DNA of 64,000 bases from Stictocephala bisonia (lineage: Eukaryota > Arthropoda > Insecta > Hemiptera > Membracidae). The stretch lies in the NCBI GenBank assembly GCA_035578905.1, contig JAQJVL010000173.1, positions 310,001 to 374,000 on the forward strand, given 5' to 3'. The notes beneath the pieces were generated by a model. The model made no database searches. It saw only the letters and a list, made by a program, of their open reading frames with translations, and was not told where the DNA came from. Each line of letters starts with the position of its first letter. The first letter of the stretch is position 1. Below are positions 35,995-46,903 of this stretch, one piece after another. The position numbers and the translations under genes were made by a program.

Positions 35995-37097
35995 ACGTTT
36001 CATTGACTTTAGTTAATTAACTCGGCTCTATGCAGCTAATAGGTTATTGATAGAACTGCGTCAGTCAATCTCCCTTTCTCTCCTCCCTATCCAGCCACCT
36101 TCAATTCGTTGTTATTTATTTTACCCAACATGGCGTCAGAGGCCTTTGTCTCATTGATCGGGTCCAAACAATGAGAAGCATTCAATCCTAACTGCGATGT
36201 TTTCATGAGCACGCTTCACACTTAGAATTTCAATAAGAACACAATGAGTGCTGGCAACAAAACCACACTCAAGACAAGGTCGCTGGGTGACTCAGTGGAG
36301 TGTCCAGTCCTTCTTGTATACGCTAACATTTACTGTGACGTACAGATAACGTCCAATTTCATTCATAAAATACCAGTTTGATTCTTTTAAATTAAATTGA
36401 AATATTTTAAATTACGAATGTTGACCAATTTTGTTAATAAACTTGCATATCGTTGATATCGGTGCATTAAACACACATGATGATCTTACTTTACTTTTCT
36501 AAAAATAATTTTGAATTTCATAATTCGATGAAGAACATAATAAGCGAATATTTCCGATCGATTTTCGAGTGGAAAATTTATTGAGGTTCCGCCCCCTCCC
36601 ACGCGCAATTGCCTCATTACAATCGCCTCTATAACTACCACCCTGACCTGTAACGAGCGCTGCAACTGCATGTTTATAGCAAACCGATAAATACCGTCGA
36701 GCACATAAAAACGTGCTCGGGACAACCACTGGTCGTAATGTGTCCAGCGAATTTAAATAGTTTTACATCCTAGCTCGGCAAATGAATTTCGATTGCAGAC
36801 ATAAATTAAAACCCAAATACCCTATCTGATCAAACAAATTAAACCGATATTTCAGGTCAAAAAATTATGACACTGAACACTAAAAACTAAAGGAACATAC
36901 ACGCGGACATATTTTGTACGACACGTATCAATATTTGTATCCTCTCGCAATGTAATTACCATCTATTTTGTACAATACTATATCTGGAATCTACTAAAGT
37001 TATTTTGTGTCTCGATAACTCTTATAACGTCGATCACAAAATTAGAGACTACAACTAGGCCTATAACAAGTACGTTAAGCAGTGTGCTTGTTTACTC
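35995..37097. other. Non-coding sequence left of the piggyBac element
   Basis: A GC-richer piece at about 36575-36740 gives two overlapping minus-strand frames without any domain. No other structure seen. The same applies to 34701-35489. Confidence 0.35.
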
Positions 37098-37104
37098 TTA
37101 ATGA

Positions 37105-37126
37105 CCTAGCGTTGCCATATGGCAAC
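37105..37126. promoter_or_regulatory. piggyBac left subterminal repeat
   Basis: 22-bp site with CCTAGCGTTGCC followed by the mirror GGCAAC around ATAT. It is identical, in the same orientation, to 39740-39761. It probably serves as a transposase-binding site by analogy with subterminal repeats of known piggyBac elements (inference). Confidence 0.6.
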
Positions 37127-37311
37127 ACAAAACATGTTGTTTGTATTTGACTAGGGAATTTTTGCTCCTATATATTTGGGTTGGCTAACCTGTTTCCTGG
37201 ATGCAAAACCACCTGCTCTTCACATCAGTAGTGTTTATAACCTCACAGTTTGTGTTGTTGTGGTGTGCTATTGGTTTCAAACAAGACAAGTGTTATTCTC
37301 ATCTTCAAATC

Positions 37312-39518
37312 ATGTCCTTTGAACTTGAGTAAGTATTTACTCCTTTAATATTTATAATAAGACAACAATATTATAATCATTATTTTAGTAAGATATGTAG
37401 AATTATTACTAAACTACTGTAGAATGATTTTCATTTACTGTCATGTCATATCGGGGTGGTAAAAGTTACCGTTGCCAAGTGGCAACGCTAGGACATCCCC
37501 ACACCTGCTAGGTGGGGTTTTTAGGTAATAGTTGACTTTGTTTTCAGAGATGGATTATCACTCCAAGAAGTTCTAGACATACTCGAAGATGATAAGTTAG
37601 ACCATGATATTGATACTATTTACATCGCACCACCTGAGCCTTCGGCCTTGACTGATGAAGACTCAGGTGATGAAGAAGAAGGCTGTACAAATACAGTTAA
37701 TAATCTATCGGGACGCCAGCTAATGGCACAGGCGGAGATAAAACTTTGTGACAAAACAGTAGTCACACAAGTTTCTGACTTGTTTCAGTCACAACCGTTA
37801 ACATGTACTAATAATCATCGTCCAAATGGAAACGAGGTCACGCAACAAAGACCTGAATCTAAAGAATCTTCTTTGAATGTAGGCCTACCTAATTCAATTT
37901 CAAACGATTCACAAGAACATTCAAGGCATAAAGACTTGATCCAAAGCATTAAAAGAAAAAAGGAAGCTTTAATTGAACAGAGGAAAAAAAGAAAAAAGAA
38001 GAAAAAAATAAAACTGAAAAAGAAGATATTTGGATTGAGGGGGATTTGATTCCACCATTCCATGTTCCATTTCCTGAACCAGATTACAAGAAATACAAGG
38101 ATGTTAGTGCTGTGGAACTGTTCGAGTTATTTTTTGATACAGATGTTTTTGATTTACTTGAGAAAGAAACAAGAAAGTATGCATTATTTCTAAACGTTTC
38201 TGACCCTAAAATTACAATGTATGAAATAAAATGTTTTTTGGCAATTTTAGTGTCAAGTGGTTACGATGAATTACCAGGGAAAAGGTTTTATTGGGACATA
38301 GGAGAAGATATGCGTAATCGTCTTATTGTAGATAGTGGTTTGCGCAGAAATAGGTTTGAGCAATTGTTACGATTCATTCAAGTGCGCAGACAATAGTACA
38401 GTTGATACTCATGACAAAATGTGGAAACTTCGTCCGCTTATAAGCAAACTGCAAAAGAATTTCCTGAAATATTTTGAACCCACTCAACACCTTTCATTTG
38501 ATGAAAGTGTCGTGAAATATTTTGGCAAACACAGTTGCAAACAGTTTTTGAAAGGAAAACCAATAAGATTTCGTTACAAAGTTTTGTCCCTAAATACAAT
38601 ATCTGGATATCTGGTGAACTTTGATATTTATCAGGGGAAATATGTGGGAATGCCTGAAGATATTGCCTTTGTATTTGGAAAACCTACTGCTCCACTTGTT
38701 AAAATGATACAAGAATTTCCCAAAGAAAAACAAAATTTTCCTTATAGGTTTTATTTTGACAATTTGTTTACGAACATGTACATCCTTAACTATCTTAGTA
38801 GTCTTGGCTACGGAGGAACTGGAACTTTGAGAGAAGATCGCATTCCTCCAGAGTGTAAGAATATTACAAAGAAAAAGGAAATGAAAAGTACTCAAATGAG
38901 AGGCCATTTTGAGAGTGCCGTTAGTAGGGAGGATGGTTTGATACTAACCAAATGGTATGACAATGGTATTGTAATATCCATGGAGTTAATCCCGTCACTG
39001 GAGCTAAGAGATGGTCCCATGCTGAAAGGAAATGTACCCAGATACCAAGACCAGCTGTTTTTACAGAGTATAATCGCTATATGGGTAGAACTGATAGAAT
39101 GGACGAAAACATTGCTAAGTACAGGATCGGCATTAGAAATAAAAAATGGTACTGGCCTTTGTTTTCTTGGTTAGTTGACGCTGCTGTACACAATGCGTGG
39201 ATTATATATAAATCCAGTGGCAATAAAGAATCTCAGTTAGAATTCAGGAGGCAATTAGTAATGGGATACATAATGAAACATGGTGGACCAAGCAAAGGGG
39301 CTGGTAGGCCATCAACATCAAGGTCATTGTCTGGAAAAATAGTACCAGACTTCCTCCGCTATGACAACAGTGGTCATTTCGTAGGTCAGATTCCAGAAAA
39401 AAAGAAGTGGCGCTGTGCCGGATAAGGATGTACTTCAATTATGAGGACCATGTGTATCAAATGTCAAATTGGACTCTGCATTGAATGTTTTGCTTTATTC
39501 CATACTAAAACATACTAG
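37312..39518 (+). pseudogene. piggyBac-type transposase, inactivated
   Basis: A DDE/DDD transposase that would cut and paste at TTAA. Exon 1 (37312-37328) encodes MSFEL plus two bases. The donor GTAAGT at 37329 and acceptor TTTTCAG ending 37547 remove 219 bases, giving MSFELEDGLSLQEVLD. An acidic N-terminus (IYIAPPEPSALTDEDS) and a lysine-rich linker follow. The first aspartate is in FDESVVKYF (codon 38500), the second in FYFDNLFTN (38758), and the third pair in TDRMDENIAKYR (39093 and 39102). The C-terminus has a cysteine-rich zinc module (CIKCQIGLCIECFALFHT). The frame changes three times: in the A-rich tract near 37985-38010, near 38380-38386 before CADN, and near 38965-38985 before GVNPVTGAKRW, where several codons also seem lost. 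A TAA at 39423-39425 precedes the zinc module. All key acidic residues remain, but the protein cannot be made as is. Confidence 0.92.
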
Positions 39519-39739
39519 TAATAATAAGTTACATGTCAAAATTTATTTCAACTAATGATATTTTTCGTTATTTTGAATTTAGTATAGACCTACTTTTTGT
39601 TTTATATTATTCTTAATGTAAATATATATATTTCATAAGTATTTAAATGTTTTGCCTATTTTTATGACCCTCTTCCATCATTTAACTAAAATATCACCAT
39701 GACAAGGTGATACTATGATTTGCTTATAGTATGGGGTGT

Positions 39740-39761
39740 CCTAGCGTTGCCATATGGCAAC
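39740..39761. promoter_or_regulatory. piggyBac right subterminal repeat
   Basis: Exact copy of the left 22-bp site, placed 124 bases from the right end. The left copy is only 3 bases from its end, so the two ends are asymmetric, as is usual for piggyBac. Confidence 0.6.
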
Positions 39762-39889
39762 AGGCCTTATCACTAAGATAACAACTAAAAAAATGTAAAA
39801 CAACAATATGTATATGTTATAAGGAGATATTTAAACAATAAAAACAGGTATTTGTAAAAAAATTTAAGAAAAAAAATTCAGGTCATTAA

Positions 39890-39975
39890 GGGTATAAGTA
39901 TAAGAAAGTATAAGTATAAATTTATACCCTTATAAAGATAAGTATTAAGTATAAGTATAAACTTCATATAAGATC
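39890..39975. repeat. TATAAGTA-rich imperfect repeat
   Basis: GTATAAGTATAAGAAAGTAT and related words recur directly to the right of the piggyBac insertion. A TTTATACCCTTATAAA-like near-palindrome lies in the middle. Simple low-complexity sequence. Confidence 0.6.
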
Positions 39976-41357
39976 GTAGGGGGAGTGTGGGGGCAGGCAA
40001 AGATGAAATACTGTAATAGTCGTGAGATCAGTACACTAACCGACTTCAACAAGGAGAGTGGACAGTGCTAATCAAAAGTCAATCGTTGTTTTAGGAGAAA
40101 AAATAATCGTAAATGAAGTCAAGGCTACAGCCATCCAGCATTGAATCAACTCACTGTTACTAGTATGTACGCAATAAAGCCTAGGCCTACATCAAACAAA
40201 TGTTTTTTGTTTGAGCGAAGATGCTTAATCAATACTAATAAAAGAGTATGTTCAGACATACGAGTATTAATATTCCGATATGAAGGAACAACTTCGTGCA
40301 AAGCTTGTACTATTTATACTAAGTACTGATAAAATTGTAACCTCTGAACCTTTGTTAGGTGCTGTTGACATCGTATCAGAGGTTCACAGACCCTTTTCCA
40401 ATTCTATTCGTTCTAAATAAATAACATATTCATACATGGGTAGTAGGTGAAGAAAGAACAGATCAAGAATATGTTATCACAAGACGGAAACAAATAAATA
40501 TACTGTACTGTGTATCTCAGTGAGGCGATCCTTGAAGGTCACAGGTGATAAGAGGCAGATAGGATGGACACGTGGCCGATATATCGAGCACACGTCTCTA
40601 CTTGGTTGTACTGTCTCCTCCGTGAATAACTTGTACTGTAAGGAGTAGCAAGCGCTCAAGCTAGATTCCACGTTCATTTTAGCCACGTAAGACTTTTCTG
40701 CAGAAAATTAATTAATACTAATAAATTATTCGAGAAACATACAAACTATCAGTCACGAACAAATTTAAGTAACAGTAAAGTCATAAATAAGAGAATGTAT
40801 AAATCACCATAATCGCTACAGTGTTCCAGCAAGCACTGGTTTAGTATCAACAACTATCCTGATCACCACAAAAAATCCAAATAACTTTTCATCACAGAGA
40901 ACTATAAATTCGTGTGTTATAGCGTGTAAAAAAACGTGCAACAACCCTCAACACATACGTAGAGTGAAAAGGAGGGGCATGGCTTACAAACTCCCACCAG
41001 GATACTTTGGGGGACTGATATCCGACTTTCAGTAATCGTTGCATCCCATGAACGATAGGTGGCATGACTGGTACTGACAATAGTCGCGTGAACTGACAGC
41101 ATTATAACTGGTAAGCATTATAAATAATGCGTTTTTTTAGAGGCTACTGTCTAGACATGTAGCGTAAAATTCGTCTTATTAGTCTTTCTAGACGAACGTA
41201 TGGACTTGCAATTACTGGCACTTATATGACCGGCAATAAGTCCTCGGGACGCCGTCTACCAACTGTAGATGAATGTACGATAATCGGCATCCAGAGTGTA
41301 CACTAGGCCGCGAGAAGACGGGAAGCAATGCAATCTATCAAGGATAATAATTGGGGG
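39976..41357. other. Non-coding sequence
   Basis: Short frames only (40141, 40477, 40892), none with domain, start or splice support. The last 60 bases contain AGCAATGCAATCTATCAAGG, which is echoed after the adjacent array (AGCAATCTATCAAGGACG at about 42255), so the array probably expanded from a local unit. Confidence 0.35.
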
Positions 41358-42258
41358 GTTAATACTCGTCGTTATCTAGGCGAGCGAGAAGTTTCTATAA
41401 AGGCATAGCAATGTATCAGGGGTGTGTGCAGGTTGAACTGGGGTTAACACTCGTCTTTATGTAGGCGAGCGAGAAGTTTCTATAGAGGCATAGCAATATA
41501 TCCGGGGTGTGTGCAGGTTGAACTGGGGTTAACACTCGTCTTTATGTAGGCGAGCGAGAAGTTTCTATAGAGGCATATCAATATATCAGGGGTGTGTGCA
41601 GGTTGAACTGGGGTTAATACTCGTCTTTATGTAGGCGAGCGAGAAGTTTCTATAGAGGCATAGCAATATATCAGGGGTGTGTGCAGGTTGAACTGGGGTT
41701 AACACTCGTCTTTATGTAGGCGAGCGAGAAGTTTCTATAGAAGCATGGTAATATATCAGGGGTGTGTGCAGGTTGAACTGGGGTTAACACTCGTCTTTAT
41801 GTAGGCGAGCGAGAAGTTTCTATAGAGGCATAGCAATATATCAGGGGTGTGTGCAGGTTGAACTGGGGTTAATACTCGTCGTTATCTAGGCGAGCGAGAA
41901 GTTTCTATAGAAGCATGGTAATATATCAGGGGTGTGTGCAGGTTGAACTGGGTTTAACACTCGTCGTTATCTAGGCGAGCGAGAAGTTTCTATAGAAGCA
42001 TGGTAATATATCAGGGGTGTGTGCAGGTTGAACTGGGTTTAACACTCGTCGTTATCTGGGCGAGCGAGAAGTTTCTATAGAAGCATGGTAATATATCAGG
42101 GGTGTGTGCAGGTTGAACTGGGGTTAACACTCGTCTTTATCTAGGCGAGCGAGAAGTTTCTATAGAGGCATAGCAATATATCAGGGGTGTGTGCAGGTTG
42201 AACTGGGGTTAACACTCGTCTTTATCTAGGCGAGCGAGAAGTTACTCGAGAAGAAAAG
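41358..42258. repeat. 85-bp tandem array, about 10.5 copies
   Basis: The landmark GTTAACACTCGTC (or GTTAATACTCGTC, GTTTAACACTCGTC) recurs at 41358, 41443, 41528, 41613, 41698, 41783, 41868, 41953, 42038, 42123 and 42208, exactly 85 bases apart each time. Each unit contains GGCGAGCGAGAAGTTTCTAT, AGGGGTGTGTGCAGGTTGAA and a variable GTTATCTAGG or TTTATGTAGG word. There is no open frame. Confidence 0.96.
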
Positions 42259-43260
42259 CAATCTATCAAGGACGTCTGATTATCGGCTGATACTCAGAAG
42301 AACGACAGGAAATAACTCATACTGTGCTTTGGCTTTTCCCCAACCCAATGTGATTCAAGACTATGAGAAACAAACTGTTTGTTTTATATTAGTTTACCTA
42401 CCTATATTTTCTGTGGCGCAGATAATAGACTCCTTTCTCAGTGTTGCACCAAGTAACGAAATTAGGCCACAGTGAGCGAATAGTTTCGTGACGAACTATA
42501 AGAAAAACCACCCTTAAATGAGCAGCCTAGATGCACAAGTTCTAACTTGCTGCGTCTTATTGAAATTTAAATGATTTGCATAGAATAAAAAAATTATTGT
42601 TATTCTTCATAGTAAATCGCTTTTAATAGAGAATTAGATAGAATCACAGAATAAGCAGATATTTAAGTGATAGAACACAAACATGACATAATGCTCATTA
42701 GTTATAATATAATTTCTAACTGCCACGAGGCGTTCGCTGCGACCATAAGAAAGCGACCTTTGTTTCTTTTTTTCCTATGCCGAGCTCCAATGATATATCT
42801 CATATTCTCGTTGTATTAACACTATTTTATGTCTTATACTATTGTATGCATAGTCACTTAGGAGTAAAATATGGCTGCTCTAACACGGGACAATTCGATT
42901 CATAGCCATAGCCCAATGTTTAAACCGTACTTACAGTCATAGCTTTTATACTGATTTTTAAATCAGTATAATTCAGAGAATACTTAGAGAGGATAAAAAC
43001 AACCTTTAGATCCTTAATTCAATTTTAGATAATCTTGCGAAGAAGCGGTGGACGGTAGTACTTATATACGAGTTGAAATAAATTGTACTGCAATAACATC
43101 TAAGTGGACACAATTGTTTAAGTCCATGCAAGAAATGAAAATGCTTCTACCAAGCAACTGAAAACCTGTCAAACACGATAAGGTAGTGAAGAATTAATTT
43201 TTATAGACACGTACTCAGAATGAACCTAAATAGACTAACCAAAATCATGTTTTGATTAAT
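42259..43260. other. Non-coding sequence with repeat D fragment
   Basis: AT-rich apart from a dispersed-repeat D copy at about 42722-42780. No exon seen. Confidence 0.35.
42722..42780 (+). repeat. Dispersed repeat D, copy 2
   Basis: CCACGAGGCGTTCGCTGCGA, CCATAAGAAAGCGACC, TTTGTTTCTTTTTTTCC: same arrangement as at 185-248 and, on the minus strand, 55085-55145. Confidence 0.4.
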
Positions 43261-43303
43261 TCCGCAACAAAAGGACCAAACCAAACTGGTTTAAGGAAAC
43301 AGA

Positions 43304-43606
43304 GAAGCACTTAAAGAACTCCAAATCACAGAAAGGGTAGTTACTGATGGGGCTGCTAAAAACATAACCAAATACAAGAACAACAGATTCAAATTTAAAA
43401 TTAAATCGACAAGAACAATCAACATTTCTGAGGAAGAAAGGAAAGCAATATACGAATGAATGAAACAATACTGGGCTAAAAGAAAAACACAGGACATTCA
43501 GAAGCGATTGATCCAACGTACTCCAAAGTTGTGTGAAACGAAAGAAGAAGAATATATAAGTGCTTTTTTAAATACAACATTTAGACAACTAAAAATCGCA
43601 TATTAG
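43304..43606 (+). pseudogene. LINE-type ORF2 C-terminal remnant
   Basis: A 100-codon frame with a single internal TGA (43457-43459, where a CGA is likely ancestral) contains EALKELQITERVVTDGAAKN, then RTINISEEERKAIYE, stop, MKQYWAKRKTQDIQKRL, and ends at TAG. Lys/Glu-rich tails with 'EER…ERMK.YWA.RK' after 'L.ELGIT' occur at the C-terminus of several arthropod non-LTR elements. The similarity is from memory of family style, not a precise match, so the class is uncertain. Confidence 0.4.
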
Positions 43607-43609
43607 TTC

Positions 43610-45024
43610 ACAATACCGAAACACACATTCTGCTTTTCTTTAGAATTAAAAAAGCTCAATCACACCCTTCGCGTTAAAAAGTACCATACAACTTTACAAA
43701 AACTAGACAGGAACTGGTCGTTTACTAGTGAACAGTAGAATTCGCTCCAGTGACTTGTTGCGCAATTTCCAGTGAAAGAACCGTGCGTGTTTTTGTCGGC
43801 ACGCCGTGACCCGCGAAAGGCAACACCGCACGAACATTTTGCAGGTATTGCCTATACCAAAAGATAACATGGCGTTTCCCTTTACGTAGACCCAAACCCA
43901 TTATATTACGCATATATAAGAAGGCTGTAGGCCTAATCGTGCTATACACGAACAAAAGGACGAGAATCGAACGGTTACATTTGAAATAAACATCGCTCGG
44001 TAGAGTTTTAACATCGTTAACATTATCCGCCACTAGGTCTGATGCAGGGTGTGTTATGTACGGAAGTTCTAATGGGGAAGCCAACTAAGTCGCCGTTTCG
44101 CAGTAAATTCAACTTCGCTAAGGGCCAAGTATATTTGTCATTTCAACTATAAAAATCTACGCTCAGCCTCCTTAGGGATTTGTAGAGTAAAACCAACAAT
44201 TTACTTATTCAATCTCCAGATAAGACCAGTACGGACTTGTCATCAAACATGAGAGACTCCCCGCCGTGCCTTTAGACCTCCCAAAGGGATGGATCGGCCA
44301 CCGTCAGACTGAATACCTCCCCTACCATCTCTTTACTATTGTCTACATCCAATCTTCCTTGACACTCCAGCGGAATTGAGGCAAACTTTATGTCTATCAG
44401 AAACAAGTAAAGATCTACTTTTATAACAAAAATTAAATTTATTAAAAAATATTTTTATAATGTAAACAACTTATTCATCGTGGGGATATTCAAGTCAAAT
44501 CGTTAATGACTCAGTTCTGTTTCAATTTGCCGTAACTCAAATAAATTAGTAACAATTATTGATCTATCAAATTTAAATCGTTGATCCATAGTGCTTTAAT
44601 TATCTATCAACTTTAATCATTGATCAATAGTGCTTTAATTCACGAGTGCCAGAGAACAAATTTCCACAAATAGATCCTCCGCTCAAAAGGCAATCTTCCA
44701 ATAGAGACAAATTGCAAGTTTAAACAATATTTTTGGTACAAAAACACTAAAATATACGCGTGATCTCCGCAATTCAACTACTGAATTGACATTCTTCGAA
44801 TTGCTTATCTAGTAGTTTTAGTTCCTGACTAAATTCATTTATACATCGAAAACTAGTTAAGGAAACCAATAGGCCTACCCTATTAAGATAAGCTAAATTA
44901 GTATTTAATTGTATTGTACTGTTACAATGCATACAAAATTAATCACTCAATGGTTCTCACACGAACTCAGTTGGAATGCAAACCGTTACACTTCCACACG
45001 GCACAACCATGCATTTTTATTCGG
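43610..45024. other. Unassigned sequence with one minus-strand open frame
   Basis: A minus-strand frame of 119 codons (44084-43725) has mixed composition and contains no domain I know. The region also holds CCGTTCGATTCTCG (minus, about 43971-43958), a B-box-like word, so it may be an old pol III-derived repeat rather than a gene. 44100-45000 is AT-rich non-coding. Confidence 0.3.
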
Positions 45025-45028
45025 CACT

Positions 45029-45325
45029 GTAGTGGCGCAGTGCTGTAACCCAGCTACTTGGAGACTAAGTGTTGTGGAGATTGTAGTGGATATGTTCTAT
45101 GCTCGGTACCAACATGGCGTCCGCTCAATGGTTGCTATCGGCATGGACACTACTAGAGAATTCTGGAGTGTCCATGTAGGGTGACAGTTAGTGTCCGGGT
45201 GTTGTTTAGGGGAGAGAACAGTGTCAGTCTTGTCAGTTAGCTGACAAGCATAACGCTCTACGTAGCTGTAGGTCTCTTAGTTGCCCTGGCTATTCGGTTA
45301 TTATTAAATGGCCCTATCTGAGCAC
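45029..45325 (+). mobile_element. tRNA-derived SINE family A, copy 3
   Basis: GTAGTGGCGCAGTGCTGTAA (A box) and GAGATTGTAGTGGATATGTT (degraded B box) are followed by CCGCTCAATGGTTGCTATCG, CATGGACAC, TGTCAGTTAGCTGACAAGCA and GTAGCTGTAGGTCTCTTAG, ending TATTATTAAATGGCC. Same module order as the copy at 26054-26392. Confidence 0.7.
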
Positions 45326-45574
45326 AAGTAGAGGTATAAATAAGTCAGTAACCAGACTACACAGGTCATGTACACTGATCCTACACTATATAATCATATT
45401 CATCAGTCATATTCGCCAATACGCAAAAAGTTGTGTCGGCGTCTCATATCTGAGAATAAGCTAGACTCGTGCTCAATAGTTTTTATTTTGTACTGGCCGT
45501 GCCGTGTGCTTGAGAACAATAACACAACCTTGGGAAGCGTAGTGAAAGCAGGCCTGATAGCCTGAGAGAGATGA

Positions 45575-45700
45575 AGTGGAGTTCAATTGGCGCGGTGCGT
45601 TCGGCGGGAAGGCCAACCAGTGCCACAGCTGCTCCCAAGGTCACCGGTGGGCGATGGCTGTGCGTAGGTGCGAGCGGTACGTCAAAGGGGTGTGACGGCG
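45575..45700 (+). pseudogene. Possible LINE gag zinc-knuckle remnant
   Basis: A GC-rich frame reads VEFNWRGAFGGKANQCHSCS then QGHRWAMAVRRCERYVKGV and stops. The pattern C-x2-C-x2-GH … RC-x-RYVK resembles the nucleic-acid-binding knuckles of Jockey-type gag proteins (QCHRCQ.FGH……PRCVKC), with one or two residues lost. An overlapping frame (45571-45804) is open too but has no motif. Low-to-moderate confidence. Confidence 0.35.
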
Positions 45701-45804
45701 TGTGGGCTTTGACTACGCAATCGTGGCTGAAAACGAAAACACGACTTGTTTACACGCTCGGAAATTACGCCTTAGGTTGTCTGCAATTGAAGTATTTTGC
45801 ATAA

Positions 45805-46349
45805 TCAATAAACAGCAAATTGATCAACAAGCAAGGCATGGGGCGCATCGGTACACTGACAGTTCAGCACAATTTCCCTTATAACTTAAGTTCATTCACT
45901 GAATATCCCAACTTTCATACTACACCATCATAATGTGTTCGAATTTACAAGGAGGATCGAACGCTGAGACCAAAGGACGTGACGATATTAGTCTGCCGTA
46001 ACCATAGTAACGCCTTGCATAGTTACTTCTAATTTTGTAATAACATACTTGAAGTAGTAGATTAGTGTGAAAGAAAACAATTCCTAATCGTGGATTTTCA
46101 TACTATTTATCCTATAATTTTCTTTTATTATTTGTATTCTGTAATAGATTGCCAGAAGCAGCGTGCTCTCGACAACGTCGCGCGTCAGAGCATCGCTAAA
46201 GCGTCATTAAGCTTATGTCGGAAGACTCGTTGAATCATGCTCGAACACCAAAACAAACGCATCAAACAAATCAACTTGGTACGTTTTTTTTAATTTATTT
46301 TTTTAAAGGAGAGGCCGATTTCCTTCTTAACCTTACTTTGCCCATTCCT
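45805..46349. other. Non-coding sequence
   Basis: No exon or element end supported. Confidence 0.35.
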
Positions 46350-46520
46350 CATAGACTATTGATCTGTGCGAGAAACTTATTCAGAGAGAGTAAGGGGGCG
46401 AACCAGTACAGTAGAAGATGAATATTACTGATAAAATATTCCAGTCTAGGCGAGATTCGAACCAGCGCTATCCCTAACCCAAACTCAAAGTCCTGTCGCC
46501 TGATAGACCGCTCGCCCATT
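46350..46520 (-). mobile_element. tRNA-derived SINE family B, copy 2
   Basis: On the minus strand: GGGCGAGCGGTCTATCAGGC (A box), CTGGTTCGAATCTCGCC (B box), then the body TTTTATCAGTAATATTCATC, TACTGTACTGGTTCGCCC and AATAAGTTTCTCGCACAGAT. The A and B boxes are better kept than in the copy at 33539-33760. Confidence 0.75.
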
Positions 46521-46903
46521 GTATGTAGTAGGCAATGATCATGACCCAGACCGTAGGAGTGAACTGGCAATTTGACACGGTCACGTCTACAATCTAACCT
46601 CCATATCGACTTGGTATGTACGTAGTTGGCAATGATCATGACCCAGACTGTAGGAGTGAACTGGCAATTTGACACGGTCACGGCTACAATCGAACCTCGA
46701 TATCGACTTGGTATGTACGTAATAGGCAATGATCATGACCCAGACTGTAGGAGTGAACTGGCAATTTGACACGGTCACGGCTACAATCGAACCTCGATAT
46801 CGACTTGGTATGTACATAGTAGGCAATGATCATGACCCAGACTGCAGGAGTGAACTGGCAATTTGACACGGTCACGGCTACAATCGAACCTCGATATCGA
46901 CGT
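46521..46903. repeat. 97-bp tandem array, about 4 copies, abutting a SINE
   Basis: GGCAATGATCATGACCCAGA recurs at 46531, 46628, 46725 and 46822, exactly 97 apart. On the minus strand each unit contains GAGGTTCGATTGTAGCC, which is B-box-like, and GACCGTGTCAAATTGCCAG. Three overlapping frames appear here only because of the repetition. The array touches the head of SINE copy 46350-46520. Confidence 0.94.

Larger units (their letters stand above)
37102..39885 (+). mobile_element. Full-length piggyBac-type transposon, 2784 bp
   Basis: TTAA flanks lie at 37098-37101 and 39886-39889. The short terminal repeats are TGACCT at the left and AGGTCA at the right. Subterminal repeats contain CCTAGCGTTGCC and its palindromic partner GGCAAC. 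An identical 22-mer in the same orientation lies at 37105-37126 (left) and 39740-39761 (right). A variant in inverted orientation is at 37471-37492, where it falls inside the transposase intron. The right copy and the intron copy also share GGGG(A)TGTCC outside the core, so they form an inverted pair. A TATATATTT box at about 37169 precedes the transposase, and AATAAAA at about 39837 may be the poly(A) signal. The ends look intact while the gene inside is broken. Confidence 0.92.

Noticed and set aside
38590..38907. 105-codon minus-strand frame
   Set aside because: Antisense shadow of the piggyBac transposase.
41358..42258. CRISPR-like regular spacing
   Set aside because: The whole 85-bp unit repeats; there are no unique spacers and the genome is eukaryotic.
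43725..44084. 119-codon minus-strand frame as a gene
   Set aside because: No domain, start context or splice evidence; contains a pol III-like word suggesting an old repeat.
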